From contig NZ_JNNO01000016.1 in the NCBI RefSeq assembly GCF_000735585.1, positions 1 through 64,000 on the forward strand: DNA of 64,000 bases, in the 5' to 3' direction. Numbering within the stretch: position 1 is the first letter of the stretch; every line of letters begins with the position of its first letter. Positions 49,506 to 58,268 of this stretch are shown in pieces. A model generated the notes under the pieces. It made no database searches. It was given only the letters and a program-made list of their open reading frames with translations, and was not told the origin of the DNA. The stretch is from Devosia sp. LC5 (GTDB taxonomy: Bacteria > Pseudomonadota > Alphaproteobacteria > Rhizobiales > Devosiaceae). Position numbers and translations under genes: made by a program.

Positions 49506-51323
49506 ATGACAGACCAGGCGACCCAGGCACCGACCGGGGCCGAAAAACTACTCGAAACGCCCAATATGAATCCGCGCAAGCTGCAACCCTTGCGGCGTCT
49601 CATGCCCTTTGTGCTGCGTTATCCGTGGCGGCTGGTTCTAGCTATTCTCTTTCTCCTCGTCTCGGCGATTTCCTCGCTGGCCATTCCCGCCATGTTGGGC
49701 GGGGCGATCGACCAGGGCTTTGTCGAGCAGAATCTGGAAAATGTCGGCCGCTATGGCTGGCTGATCGTCTCCATAGCGCTGGTGATGGCCATTGCCAGCG
49801 GGCTGCGCTTTTATTTCATCTCGGTCATTGGCGAGCGCGTGCTGGCCGATCTGCGCCAGGCGGTGTTTTCTCATCTGCTGGCGCTGGATGCCCGTTTCTT
49901 CGATACCCACCGGGTGGGCGAGCTGACCAGCCGGCTCAATGGCGACGTCGCGACGATTCGCAGCGCGGTGGGCTCCAGCATGACGCTGGCTTTGCGCTCC
50001 ATCGTCACCATTATCGGCGCGCTGATCATGATGCTGCTGACCAGCCCGGTACTGACCATCGCGGTGGTCATTGCTGCGCCGCTGATCCTTTTGCCGCTGA
50101 TCGCCTATTCGCGCCGGCTGCGCGGCATGTCGCGCCGCACCCAGGATGCGCTGGCCGATCTCTCTGCCATGGCCACCGAAATGCTGGGCGCCACCCGCAC
50201 GGTCAAATCCTTCACCCAGGAAGCTGCGCAATCCTCCCATTACGGCAAGCGCAGCGAAGCCAGCTACGTGGCCGAAACCAAGCGCCTGGCGGCCCGCTCG
50301 GTGCTGGTGGGTATGGTGATTTTCCTCGGCTCGGCGGCCATCGTGTTTCTGGTCTGGTGGGGCGCGCGTTCGGTCTTCGAGGGCACTGTCACCGCCGGCC
50401 AGCTGGCGCAATTCCTGGTCTATGCGCTGATGGCCTCGGGCGCGCTGACCAATGTCAGCGAAGTGCTGGGCACCCTGCAGACGGTTGCTGGTGCCACCGA
50501 GCGGCTGACTGAAATCCTCGATACCGAGCCCAGCATCACCGAAGCGGTCAAGCCCGTGGCGCTACCCAATCCGCCGCTCGGCACCGTGGCGTTCGAGCAA
50601 GTCAATTTCGGCTATGATACCGGCGGCTACGAGCATGTGCTGACCGATCTCAGCTTTACCGTGGGGCGCGGGGAAACCGTGGCTCTGGTGGGTGCCTCCG
50701 GCTCGGGCAAATCGACCACGCTGTCGCTGTTGCAGCGCTTTTATGACGTCAAGAGCGGCGCCATCCTGGTTGACGGTATCGACATCCGCCAGGTGCGGCT
50801 GAGCGAGTTGCGGCAGCGCTTTGCCTATGTCGAGCAGGAGCCGACCATTTTTGCCGGCACCATTGCCGACAATATCCGCTTCGGCAAACCCGATGCGAGC
50901 GATGCCGAGGTGATTTCTGCGGCCACGGCGGCTTTGGTGCATGACTTCGTCACCGACCTGCCGCTGGGCTATGACACGATTGTCGGCGAGCGCGGCGTGA
51001 TGCTGTCGGGCGGGCAGAAGCAGCGGCTGGCCATCGCGCGGGCGATTTTGAAGAACGCGCCGATCCTGTTGCTCGATGAGGCGACCAGTGCGCTGGACGC
51101 GCAGAGCGAGCAATTGGTGCAGAAAGCGCTGGAGCATCTGATGCAGGGTCGCACCACGCTGGTGATCGCCCACCGGCTGGCCACCATTCGCGACGCCGAC
51201 AAGATTCTGGTGCTCGACGCCGGCCACATCATCGACCAGGGCACCCATGACGAGCTGGTCGCCAAGGGCGGCCGCTATGCCGAACTGGCGCGGCTGCAAT
51301 TCCGGCTGGATGATCTGGCTTAG
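49506..51323 (+). CDS. ABC exporter, fused membrane and ATPase domains (MsbA-like)
   Basis: 605-residue half-transporter acting as a homodimer in the inner membrane. Six-helix exporter domain (about 45-320) and ATPase (about 365-600): Walker A GASGSGKST near 396, Q-loop YVEQEPTIF, signature MLSGGQKQRLAIARA, Walker B ILLLDEATSALD, H-loop IAHRLATI. Long N terminus of about 35 residues. The substrate is unknown; relatives move lipid A precursors, lipids or drugs. Monocistronic; ends in a pair of 33-bp repeats. Confidence 0.92.
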   Translation: MTDQATQAPTGAEKLLETPNMNPRKLQPLRRLMPFVLRYPWRLVLAILFLLVSAISSLAIPAMLGGAIDQGFVEQNLENVGRYGWLIVSIALVMAIASGLRFYFISVIGERVLADLRQAVFSHLLALDARFFDTHRVGELTSRLNGDVATIRSAVGSSMTLALRSIVTIIGALIMMLLTSPVLTIAVVIAAPLILLPLIAYSRRLRGMSRRTQDALADLSAMATEMLGATRTVKSFTQEAAQSSHYGKRSEASYVAETKRLAARSVLVGMVIFLGSAAIVFLVWWGARSVFEGTVTAGQLAQFLVYALMASGALTNVSEVLGTLQTVAGATERLTEILDTEPSITEAVKPVALPNPPLGTVAFEQVNFGYDTGGYEHVLTDLSFTVGRGETVALVGASGSGKSTTLSLLQRFYDVKSGAILVDGIDIRQVRLSELRQRFAYVEQEPTIFAGTIADNIRFGKPDASDAEVISAATAALVHDFVTDLPLGYDTIVGERGVMLSGGQKQRLAIARAILKNAPILLLDEATSALDAQSEQLVQKALEHLMQGRTTLVIAHRLATIRDADKILVLDAGHIIDQGTHDELVAKGGRYAELARLQFRLDDLA

Positions 51324-51331
51324 GTGCCACG

Positions 51332-51364
51332 ACCTCGTGGTTCGACAAGCTCACCATGAGGTCT
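51332..51364 (-). repeat. 33-bp dispersed palindromic repeat, copy 3
   Basis: Same sequence as the copy at 43758-43790 over all 33 bases. Located 9 bp after the ABC exporter stop. Confidence 0.75.
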
Positions 51365-51390
51365 ACTTCTAGAGCGCAGACCAACCGGAG

Positions 51391-51423
51391 ACCTCATCCT
51401 GAGCCTGTCGAAGGACGAGGTGT
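51391..51423 (+). repeat. 33-bp dispersed palindromic repeat, copy 4
   Basis: Differs from copy 1 at 43700 by only two bases (CTG for CCG in the middle and the last base). Inverted relative to copy 3, 26 bp away. The pair lies between convergent genes. Confidence 0.75.
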
Positions 51424-51439
51424 GCCCCTGACGCGGGCT

Positions 51440-52465
51440 CTAGCCTTCCGTCAGCTTGAACTCGATGCGGCGGTTGCGACGATAGGCCTCGTCGGTGTCG
51501 GCGGGATCGAGCGGGGTGAATTCGCCGAAGCCGGCGGCGACCAGCCGGTTGGGCGAGACGCCCTTGGTTACCAGATATTGTGCCACCGAGATGGCGCGGG
51601 CGGCTGACAGCTCCCAGTTCGAGGGGAAGCGAGCATTGGAGATCGGACGCCTGTCGGTGTGCCCGTCGATGCGTAGCACCCAATTGATGTCGGGCGGAAT
51701 TTCGGTTTCGAGCTGCAGGATGGCCGCGGCCAGCGCGTCGAGGTCGGGTGTGCCGCCGGGCTGGATATCGGCCTGGCCGGGATCGAACAGCACTTCGGAC
51801 TGGAACACGAAGCGGTCGCCGACGACGCGGACATCGGCGCGGCCCTCAAGGATTTGCCGCAGCCGGCCAAAGAAATCGGAGCGATAGCGGCTCAAATCCT
51901 GCACGCGCTGGGCCAGCGCCAGATTGAGGCGGCGGCCCAGATCGGCGATCTGGGTACGCGATTCGGTGTCGCGGCTTTCCGACGCCTCAAGTGCGTTTTC
52001 CAGCGCACCGATCTGGGTGCGCAGCGCGGCCAATTGCTGATTGAGCAGGGTGATCTGTGCATTGGCCTCGTCCGACAGGTCTTGTGCATCCGCAAGTTCG
52101 GATTGGAGGCCCGCAATAGTCTCATCCCTGCCGGTCAGCCCCGCGCCGATACCCGAAAGCTGGCCGGTCAGCTCAGCATTTTCGGACTGGGCGGTAGCGA
52201 GCGTTGCGGTCAGATTAGCGATCTGGGAGGTCAGATCATCGGAATTGGACCGCTCGAGCTGCAGCAGGTCGGTCAGTTCGGCAATCTGGCTATTGAGCCG
52301 GGAGAGCGCGGTGTCGCGGCCCTGCAATTCCTGGCTCAGAAAAAACTGGGTCAGCATGAACAGCGAGAGCAGGAAAATGATGACGAGCAGCAGGCTCGAC
52401 AGAGCGTCGACAAAACCAGGCCAGTAATTGGCCTCGATGCGCCGGCGGGAGCGGGCTCCTGGCAT
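51440..52465 (-). CDS. MotB/OmpA-like peptidoglycan-binding stator subunit
   Basis: 341 residues: basic N-terminal tail, one membrane helix (about 18-42, WPGFVDALSSLLLVIIFLLS, including the Asp expected for proton transfer), a long coiled coil (about 48-180), and a C-terminal OmpA-like domain (about 205-340, LRIDGHTDRRPIS and N-W-E-L-S-A-A-R-A) that binds peptidoglycan. It overlaps the partner gene by one base (TAATG), so the two form one unit. Not part of a flagellar cluster. The architecture matches ZorB of the Zorya defence system. Confidence 0.88.
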   Translation of the reverse strand: MPGARSRRRIEANYWPGFVDALSSLLLVIIFLLSLFMLTQFFLSQELQGRDTALSRLNSQIAELTDLLQLERSNSDDLTSQIANLTATLATAQSENAELTGQLSGIGAGLTGRDETIAGLQSELADAQDLSDEANAQITLLNQQLAALRTQIGALENALEASESRDTESRTQIADLGRRLNLALAQRVQDLSRYRSDFFGRLRQILEGRADVRVVGDRFVFQSEVLFDPGQADIQPGGTPDLDALAAAILQLETEIPPDINWVLRIDGHTDRRPISNARFPSNWELSAARAISVAQYLVTKGVSPNRLVAAGFGEFTPLDPADTDEAYRRNRRIEFKLTEG

Positions 52466-53451
52466 TAGTTCCGCCGCTCGCTATCAGCCTGGGACAGCAC
52501 AGCCTCGATCAGCTCGCGCAGTTTCTGATTGGTTTCGGCCTGGTCGGTAATATGCCTGCGCAGGTCATCCTGCTCGGTGCGGATATGCTTGACCAATCCA
52601 TCAATGCCGCGCGCCAGCTCGGCCATAGCGCGAATGGCGTTTTGCGAGGAATTCTGGTTCTGCATCGAGCTGCCGAGCTTGTCGAACATGGCCTGCATTT
52701 CGGGGCCCCCGGCATTGGCCTGCATGGCCGAAACGGGATGGTCCAGCTCGGTCATCGAGGTCATCCAGTCCTCAAGATCGGTATAGAAGGCGTTTTGCGC
52801 CTGGCTGGTCTGCAGATCCAGAAATCCCAGCACAAGGGAGCCGGCAAGACCGAACAGGGACGAGGAAAATGCGGTGCCCATGCCGGCCAGCGGGGCGGAT
52901 AGTCCCTCGCGCAGGCTCGAAAATTGCGCCGCGCTATCACCATCGGTCACGTCGAGCGAATTGATCACGCCGGCAACGCTGCTGACGGTTTCGAGCAGGC
53001 CGTAAAACGTGCCTATCAGGCCCAGAAAGACCAAAAGGCCGGTCAGGTAGCGCGAGGTATCCTTGGCCTCATCGAGCCGGTTTCCCACGCTGTCCAGGAT
53101 CGAGCGCATGGAGGAGGGCGTAATGATCGCTTCCCCGATCCGCTCGCGCAGCAGGCCCGCCACCGGCGCCAGCAGCACGGGCGGGCGCACATTGGTGACA
53201 TTGCCGTCCTGCAGCGAATTGACCCATTTCACCTCGGGGAACAGGCGGAATATCTGACGGAAGCTGAGGAAAATGCCAACGAACAGGGCCAGGAAGATCA
53301 TCGAATTGATGAACGGATTGGCCCAGAAGAAGGTCACGATCGTGGTGAACAGGATCGCCCCAACCAGCGCCACCAGCACCAGGAAAATCAGGATCTTGAT
53401 GAGGTAAACAGTCGGGCTGGCGAGATGGTATGGATCGTAGCCTTGCGTCAT
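52465..53451 (-). CDS. MotA/TolQ/ExbB-like proton channel subunit with long tail
   Basis: 328 residues. Two hydrophobic segments at the N terminus (about 18-40 and 45-65), then a cytoplasmic part, and the MotA/ExbB pair of helices (about 137-160 and 182-205) with L-V-F-L-G-L-I-G-T-F-Y-G-L-L-E-T and A-P-L-A-G-M-G-T-A-F-S-S-S-L-F-G-L. The C-terminal ~110 residues form a helical tail ending SERRN. Upstream of the MotB-like partner. No flagellar, Tol or TonB neighbours are present, so the motor drives something else. Confidence 0.88.
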   Translation of the reverse strand: MTQGYDPYHLASPTVYLIKILIFLVLVALVGAILFTTIVTFFWANPFINSMIFLALFVGIFLSFRQIFRLFPEVKWVNSLQDGNVTNVRPPVLLAPVAGLLRERIGEAIITPSSMRSILDSVGNRLDEAKDTSRYLTGLLVFLGLIGTFYGLLETVSSVAGVINSLDVTDGDSAAQFSSLREGLSAPLAGMGTAFSSSLFGLAGSLVLGFLDLQTSQAQNAFYTDLEDWMTSMTELDHPVSAMQANAGGPEMQAMFDKLGSSMQNQNSSQNAIRAMAELARGIDGLVKHIRTEQDDLRRHITDQAETNQKLRELIEAVLSQADSERRN

Positions 53452-53612
53452 CTTTGCCGGAACCTTGCCTCATGCGCGCAAATCACTGCCAAGACTAGTC
53501 AGTGCAGCGTGGCAGGGCAATGACAAAGGTTTGTGTGATGGCATCGCTGTCACAGAGGTTTCGTTCAGGACAGGTAGCGCTGTGCCCAACACATCTCATC
53601 CGGAGCCCCGCC

Positions 53613-54326
53613 ATGTCCATGGCCATGATCTCGCCCGATCTACAGGCATTTTCCCGCACGCATCGTCCCGCAGCGCCGCGCCATCTGGGCCAGCGCTACA
53701 ACCGGGACGGCATTTTCCTGTCCGAGCGTGGCAATACCGTCGTGTGTCATCTGCAGGAAGGCTCCGACACCGAACGCGTCCTACGCGCCGCGCGTCAGCG
53801 TTATCTCGACATGCCCGAAGCCCGCCAGCTGGCCTTCACGGCGCCGGAGAGCCTGCATATGACGCTGTTTCAGGGCATTATCGAGACCTGTCGCGAGCCC
53901 ACCTATTGGCCCGCAGGCGTGCCGCTGGATACGCCCGTCGATACGATGACCGAGTTGATGCTGGAGCGGTTGGCCCCCTATGCAGGTGGCGCGGCATTCG
54001 CCGTAGAAGCCGTCAGGGCGCTGCCCACCGGGCTGGTGGTGCAGGGCATTACCGAGGCCGATCGCCGTGCCATGGCGGGCTGGCGCAACGATCTTGCGGC
54101 CCTATTGGGCTATCGGCACCCCGATCACGACAGCTACCAATTCCACATCACCTTCGCCTATCTGATCGACTGGTTCGACGAAGCAGCGTTGCCCGGCTGG
54201 CAGGATATGCTGGACGATGCACTGGCCATGATCCGCGTGCAGGCGCCGGTGCTGGAATTGCGCGCACCGGCCTTCTGCAGCTTTGAGGACATGAACTGGT
54301 TCGAGGAACTGCTGCCGCTCGGCTAG
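53613..54326 (+). CDS. DUF1868 2H phosphoesterase-like protein
   Basis: 237 residues. Two H-x-T/S motifs, LHMTLFQG (about residue 88) and FHITFAYL (about residue 178), as in 2H phosphodiesterases (relatives of 2'-5' RNA ligase LigT); the surrounding sequence fits DUF1868. Likely acts on a cyclic nucleotide or RNA end, but the substrate is unknown. ATG at 53613 has GGAG eight bases before it. Convergent with the globin gene: the two stops share the tetranucleotide CTAG. Confidence 0.82.
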   Translation: MSMAMISPDLQAFSRTHRPAAPRHLGQRYNRDGIFLSERGNTVVCHLQEGSDTERVLRAARQRYLDMPEARQLAFTAPESLHMTLFQGIIETCREPTYWPAGVPLDTPVDTMTELMLERLAPYAGGAAFAVEAVRALPTGLVVQGITEADRRAMAGWRNDLAALLGYRHPDHDSYQFHITFAYLIDWFDEAALPGWQDMLDDALAMIRVQAPVLELRAPAFCSFEDMNWFEELLPLG

Positions 54327-54793
54327 TCGGTTTTGGGAATATAGGGGCCGCCGGTTTCGCCCCAGCCCCATTTGGGCATTGGCGCTTGTTCGGAGACGGT
54401 TGCGCCGGGTGCCGAATTGATGACAGCCAGCCGCGATCCCCATTCGAGATAGCCAACCAGCGCCGAGGCAAATTCGGGATCGGCCGGCAGGCCCAGATCG
54501 GTATAGGTATCGAGCAGCAGGCCGATCCAGCGCCGCCGCATGGCTTCGCTCAAATGCCGGCCCAGATGGTGGCGCACCATTTCGGGATGGCCGCCATGTT
54601 CGCGCGAATAAAGCTCTGGGCCGCCCAGCACTTCGGCGAGAAACAGCGCAACATGTTCGGGATGGTCCGCCGCCATATGGGCGAATACCGGCGCCAGCAC
54701 CGGATCGTCGGGGATGCGCGCGTAAAATTCGGCGGTCAGTCGCCGCAACGGCTCGATGCCGCCGATCCAGTCATAGAGCGTGGGCACTGCCAT
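54323..54793 (-). CDS. Group II truncated haemoglobin
   Basis: 156 residues. L-Y-D-W-I-G-G start, F-Y-A-R-I-P-D-D-P-V-L-A-P-V-F (B/C helix with Tyr B10), H-x-x-H-region around HGGHPEMVRHHLGRHLS (proximal His) and YLEWGSRLA with Trp G8, the marker of group II. It binds O2 or NO in the cytoplasm; NO detoxification is the usual inferred role. C-terminal ~25 residues are a Pro/Gly/Trp-rich extension. Monocistronic. Confidence 0.9.
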   Translation of the reverse strand: MAVPTLYDWIGGIEPLRRLTAEFYARIPDDPVLAPVFAHMAADHPEHVALFLAEVLGGPELYSREHGGHPEMVRHHLGRHLSEAMRRRWIGLLLDTYTDLGLPADPEFASALVGYLEWGSRLAVINSAPGATVSEQAPMPKWGWGETGGPYIPKTD

Positions 54794-54867
54794 GGGAAAA
54801 CGCCTCCGGCAGCATAGATGAGCAACGGCCGAGCAAGATACAAGGCCCGGCCGCCGCAGATTCGTCG

Positions 54868-55662
54868 CTATTGGATCGGCTTGAGTTGCTTCAGCAGTGC
54901 TGCGTGCAGGGCTTCATTGCCGGCCACGACCTGGCCATTCCAGACCGATCCGGGGCTGCCGGCAAAGTCGGAAATGGTGCCGCCGGCTTCCTTGACCATC
55001 AGCAGGCCGGGTGCCACGTCCCAGGGGGCGAGTCCGGCCTCCCAGACCGCGTCATAGCGGCCGGCAGCGAGCCAGGCCAGGTCCATGGAAATCGAGCCGG
55101 AGCGGCGAATGCCGGCCACAGCGGGATTGATGGCGGCCAGCTGGCGCAATTGCAGGCTATCATTGGCCGTGCCCTGGGTCTTGATGCCGGTGCAGACCAC
55201 GGCGTCGGCCAGGTGCCGGCGGCCGCCAATGCGCAGGCGGCGGCGATCATTGACCCAGGTGCCGCCGCCCTTTTCGGCGGTATAGAGCTCGTCCAGCACG
55301 GGGTTGTAGATCACCGAGGCGACGATCTCGTTGGCACGTTCCAGGGCGATGGCAACGGCAAAAAGCGGGATCGAGTGCAGGAAATTGGTGGTGCCGTCGA
55401 GCGGATCAATGATCCAGCGGTGCTGGCCATCGGTGCCGGTCACTTCCCCGCCTTCTTCCATCAGGAAGGCATAGGTGGGGCGGGCCTTCTTGAGTTCGTC
55501 GAAGACGATCTGCTCGGCGCGCAAATCGGCCTTGGAGACGAAATCGGCAGGGCCCTTGCGCGACACCTGCAGGTTCTCGACCTCGGCAAAGTCCTTGGTG
55601 AGCGAGCGGCCAGCCTTGATAGCGGCCGAAACCATGACGTTGAGAATAGCGGAACGTGCCAT
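54868..55662 (-). CDS. suhB: Inositol-1-monophosphatase family protein SuhB
   Basis: 264 residues. Metal/phosphate motif DPLDGTTNFLHSIP (about 87-100) and the second W-D-V-A-P-G-L-L-M-V-K-E-A-G-G motif near 215, as in IMPase/SuhB. In bacteria SuhB also aids rRNA antitermination. It starts two bases after the efp stop and is thus the second gene of an efp-suhB unit, a common order in rhizobia. Confidence 0.92.
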   Translation of the reverse strand: MARSAILNVMVSAAIKAGRSLTKDFAEVENLQVSRKGPADFVSKADLRAEQIVFDELKKARPTYAFLMEEGGEVTGTDGQHRWIIDPLDGTTNFLHSIPLFAVAIALERANEIVASVIYNPVLDELYTAEKGGGTWVNDRRRLRIGGRRHLADAVVCTGIKTQGTANDSLQLRQLAAINPAVAGIRRSGSISMDLAWLAAGRYDAVWEAGLAPWDVAPGLLMVKEAGGTISDFAGSPGSVWNGQVVAGNEALHAALLKQLKPIQ

Positions 55663-55664
55663 GA

Positions 55665-56231
55665 TCAGTCTGCCCGGCGCATATAGGTGGCTTCGGTGGT
55701 GTCGACGACGATGCGTTCGCCTACGGCGATAAAGGGCGGCACCATGACCTTGAGGCCATTCGACATGATCGCCGGCTTGAACTGGCTGGAGACGCTCTGG
55801 CCCTTCTGCACCGGATCGACCTCGGTGACTTCGAGCACGACGTTGGCCGGGAATTTGACGCCCAGCGGGGTCTCTTCGTGCATTTCGAGCGTGATCTTCA
55901 TGCCGTCCTGCAGGAAAGCGGCGCGCTCGCCGACGAAATCCTTGGCCAGTTCGACCTGCTCGTAGCTGGCCTGATCCATGAAGACCAGGCTGTCGCCCTG
56001 CTCATAGAGATAGGTGAAGTCGCGGAATTCCAGTTCGACGGTCTCCACCGTTTCGGCCGAACGGAAGCGCTCGTTGAGCTTGGTGCCGCCAAGGATGGCC
56101 TTGAGCTCGACCTGGGCATAGGCGCCGCCCTTGCCGGGCTTGACGTGATCGACCTTGACCGCGACCCAGAGGCGGTCCTGGTGGTTGACGACATTGCCGG
56201 GGCGGATTTCGTTGCCGTTGATCTTGGCCAT
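55665..56231 (-). CDS. efp: Elongation factor P
   Basis: 188 residues. Restores stalled ribosomes on polyproline stretches. Lys34 in [11 protein letters not shown] is the modified position. All three OB-type domains are present, ending with [16 protein letters not shown] at 56231 is chosen over an upstream TTG/ATG frame because [15 protein letters not shown] is the family start and GAAAAG precedes. The modifying enzymes EpmA/EpmB are not nearby. Efficient polyproline translation is relevant to Pro-rich TonB and PntA tails here. Confidence 0.96.
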   Translation of the reverse strand: MAKINGNEIRPGNVVNHQDRLWVAVKVDHVKPGKGGAYAQVELKAILGGTKLNERFRSAETVETVELEFRDFTYLYEQGDSLVFMDQASYEQVELAKDFVGERAAFLQDGMKITLEMHEETPLGVKFPANVVLEVTEVDPVQKGQSVSSQFKPAIMSNGLKVMVPPFIAVGERIVVDTTEATYMRRAD

Positions 56232-56278
56232 GAAGAAAGTCTTTTCTCGCTGTGGGGCGACGGGGCCGGTTGGCAACA

Positions 56279-56361
56279 AACCTCATCCTGGGCTTGCCGA
56301 AATGCCGGATCCGCGCGCCATGCCCGTTCGATCAGGAGTTCGACAGGCTCATCATGAGGCC
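56279..56361. repeat. Degenerate pair of the 33-bp dispersed repeats
   Basis: CCTCATCCTGGGCTTGCCGA and TTCGACAGGCTCATCATGAGG are diverged halves of the family seen at 43700 and 51332, again inverted to each other. Located between efp and the Sel1-repeat gene. Confidence 0.5.
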
Positions 56362-56425
56362 GAATGACGACCCGCTGCGCTTAACCCGTGTGTGGCGGGC
56401 TTATTGCCCCAGAATGCCCAAAGGT

Positions 56426-57508
56426 TCAAGGGTTTTGCGGTTGGGGTGCGGGATCTGCCGGCGTGGCGGGGGCTTCGTCCGGGTCGGTAGGGGCCGGCAG
56501 CACCTGCGGACCGGCGTCAGGCGCCGGCGTCGTGGTGGGGATGGTGGCAATGGTTTCGGCCGTTGGCGGGGTGGAGGGCCAGAAGCGGGCGCGCTCCTCG
56601 GCCTTGGCCAATTCGTCGGTGGGGATGGAGACCAGCAGCCGGTCCAGAGAAGGGTCGGACAGCCCCTGCCGCCGTGCCAAAGCACGCCACATGGCCGCGT
56701 CCTCAAGGCTGAGCGGTACGCCTTCGCCCACCGCCAGCAGCTTGGCATAGCGGTTCTGCGCCACGGCATTGCCCGCCTCGGCGGCGCGCTGATACCAGAT
56801 GGCGGCTTCCTCGATATTCTGTTCCACGCCCTGGCCGAGATAGAGCAGAGTGGCATAGTCGATCTGGGCGGCTATCAGGTCCTGCTCGGCCGCCAGCTTG
56901 ATGTATTTGGCGCCTTCCACATCGTTGGGGGCCAGGCCCGCGCCTTCGATCAGCATGGTGCCATAGTCATATTGCGCCTCGGGCAATTCGGCGTCGGCGG
57001 CTTGCTTCATCAGGCTTGCGGCTTCGGTGAGGCTGGGCGAGGCGTAGATGCCTTCGACATGGAGCAGAGCCAGATTGTATTTGGCCGGGATATAGCCGCC
57101 CTCGGCTGATTTCTTGAACAGATCGGCGGCGCGCGCGCGGTTCTTGGGCACCCCAATGCCGTCCTGATAGTACAGCGCCAGCTCGAACATGGCGAGCACA
57201 CCGCCATTATTGGCAGCCAGCTGGTACCAGCTGGCGGCGCTTTCATCATTCTGCGTCACGCCCAGGCCCTTGGCGTAGATTTCGGCGATCAGCGTCTGGG
57301 CGGCGGCATCGCCCTTTTCGGCGCGGGGCAGGGCATATTCGAGCGCCGTTAGGAAATAGCCGCGCTGAAACGCGCCGAAGGCATAGTCCACATTGGCGCG
57401 GGGGCCGAAGACCTCGTTGCTGACGGTCTCGGCCGCTTCGTCCTGCGCCAGGGCGGGCAGGGGGGCGAGCGCCAGCAGCAAGGCGATGGCAGGGAGCAGC
57501 CGGGTCAT
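56426..57508 (-). CDS. Secreted Sel1-like repeat protein
   Basis: 360 residues. Signal peptide (about 21 residues, ending ALAQ), then seven or so Sel1/TPR-like 36-residue repeats (about 45-285; unit A-x-x-x-Y-x-x-G-x-G-V-x-x-N-x-x-x-A-x-x-W-Y), and a C-terminal Thr/Pro/Ala-rich tail of ~65 residues. Probably a periplasmic protein-interaction scaffold. Its start overlaps the ThiE-like stop by four bases (ATGA), which makes an operon. Confidence 0.87.
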   Translation of the reverse strand: MTRLLPAIALLLALAPLPALAQDEAAETVSNEVFGPRANVDYAFGAFQRGYFLTALEYALPRAEKGDAAAQTLIAEIYAKGLGVTQNDESAASWYQLAANNGGVLAMFELALYYQDGIGVPKNRARAADLFKKSAEGGYIPAKYNLALLHVEGIYASPSLTEAASLMKQAADAELPEAQYDYGTMLIEGAGLAPNDVEGAKYIKLAAEQDLIAAQIDYATLLYLGQGVEQNIEEAAIWYQRAAEAGNAVAQNRYAKLLAVGEGVPLSLEDAAMWRALARRQGLSDPSLDRLLVSIPTDELAKAEERARFWPSTPPTAETIATIPTTTPAPDAGPQVLPAPTDPDEAPATPADPAPQPQNP

Positions 57509-58101
57509 GCAGTTTCCTCGAACGAAGCGGCGATCGCGGCAATGGCGGCGGCCGGAGAAGGGGCGGACCAGATGGAGTCCGAAAGGGCGAGGAATTCGGC
57601 GCCGTGATGCAGCCCGCTGGTCGCCGCCGGATCACTGAACACGGCGGGAATTTCGAAGGTCTCGGCCCACCATTGCGCCAAATCGGCCGCGGCGGCATCG
57701 GCCGGGCCGTGCAATGGGCCGAAAAACACATAGTCGACGTCGAGTTCGCCCATGGTCATGGCGTCGTGCCGGCTAGTGATATTGCCGGCCCCCACAATGG
57801 CGGCGGGTTTGAGCGCCGAGATGGCGGCCTTGGTATCCTTGCTGCCGGTGGTGACATGCACGCCATCTGCGCCCAGCTTTTTGGCCAGGGCGGTGTCGTT
57901 TTCGAGCAAGACCGCGCAACCGGCGCCCTGGCCGATATTGATCACTTTAGCGGCGAGGGCGGCGTAGGCCGCCTCGTCCTGGTCGCCCCGGCGCACCAGT
58001 AGCGCAGAGATTTCGGCGGCGCTCAACACGCTCATCAGGAGAGCGGGGAGGCCTTCCGGATCGGCGGCAGCGGGAGTGATGAGATAAAGCTGAGGGGCCA
58101 T
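57505..58101 (-). CDS. Thiamine-phosphate-synthase-like protein with degenerate active site
   Basis: 198 residues of the ThiE/TenI TIM-barrel family. PQLYLITP and GADGVHVTTG are recognisable, but several residues of ThiE are altered: the QLR(D/E)K motif is LLVRRGD, the HLGQ(E/D)D motif is HVTTGSKD, and the phosphate-binding G-P-x-x-x-T-x-T-K loop is FFGPLHGPADAAAA. True ThiE activity is therefore doubtful; TenI-like or another function is possible. ATG at 58101 gives the usual length; the longer frame adds ten unrelated residues. Next to fba, and co-transcribed with the Sel1 gene. Confidence 0.78.
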   Translation of the reverse strand: MAPQLYLITPAAADPEGLPALLMSVLSAAEISALLVRRGDQDEAAYAALAAKVINIGQGAGCAVLLENDTALAKKLGADGVHVTTGSKDTKAAISALKPAAIVGAGNITSRHDAMTMGELDVDYVFFGPLHGPADAAAADLAQWWAETFEIPAVFSDPAATSGLHHGAEFLALSDSIWSAPSPAAAIAAIAASFEETA

Positions 58102-58191
58102 GGCTTCCGGATACTCGACGCGCGTGCTCAATAGATCGCCATTTTGGCGACAAAAGGGACGGCTCTTGCAATAGGCGAAGTGGCATGGCTA

Positions 58192-58229
58192 GCGCAAAGA
58201 AAATGCGCGCCCCGGGAGGGAGGCGCGCA
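58192..58229 (-). terminator. Rho-independent terminator of fba
   Basis: Perfect 9-bp arms ATGCGCGCC/GGCGCGCAT (58202-58210 and 58221-58229), with an A-rich run on the plus strand before it, that is T-rich after the stem on the minus strand. It stands 40 bp after the fba stop. Confidence 0.82.
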
Positions 58230-58268
58230 TCCAGATGCGACATTGGTCCGTCGCAGGGAGTTCCAATG

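Noticed and set aside
51440..53451. Complete Zorya defence system
   Set aside because: Only the ZorAB-like stator is found; no ZorC/ZorD helicase or ZorE nuclease within the surrounding 10 kb.
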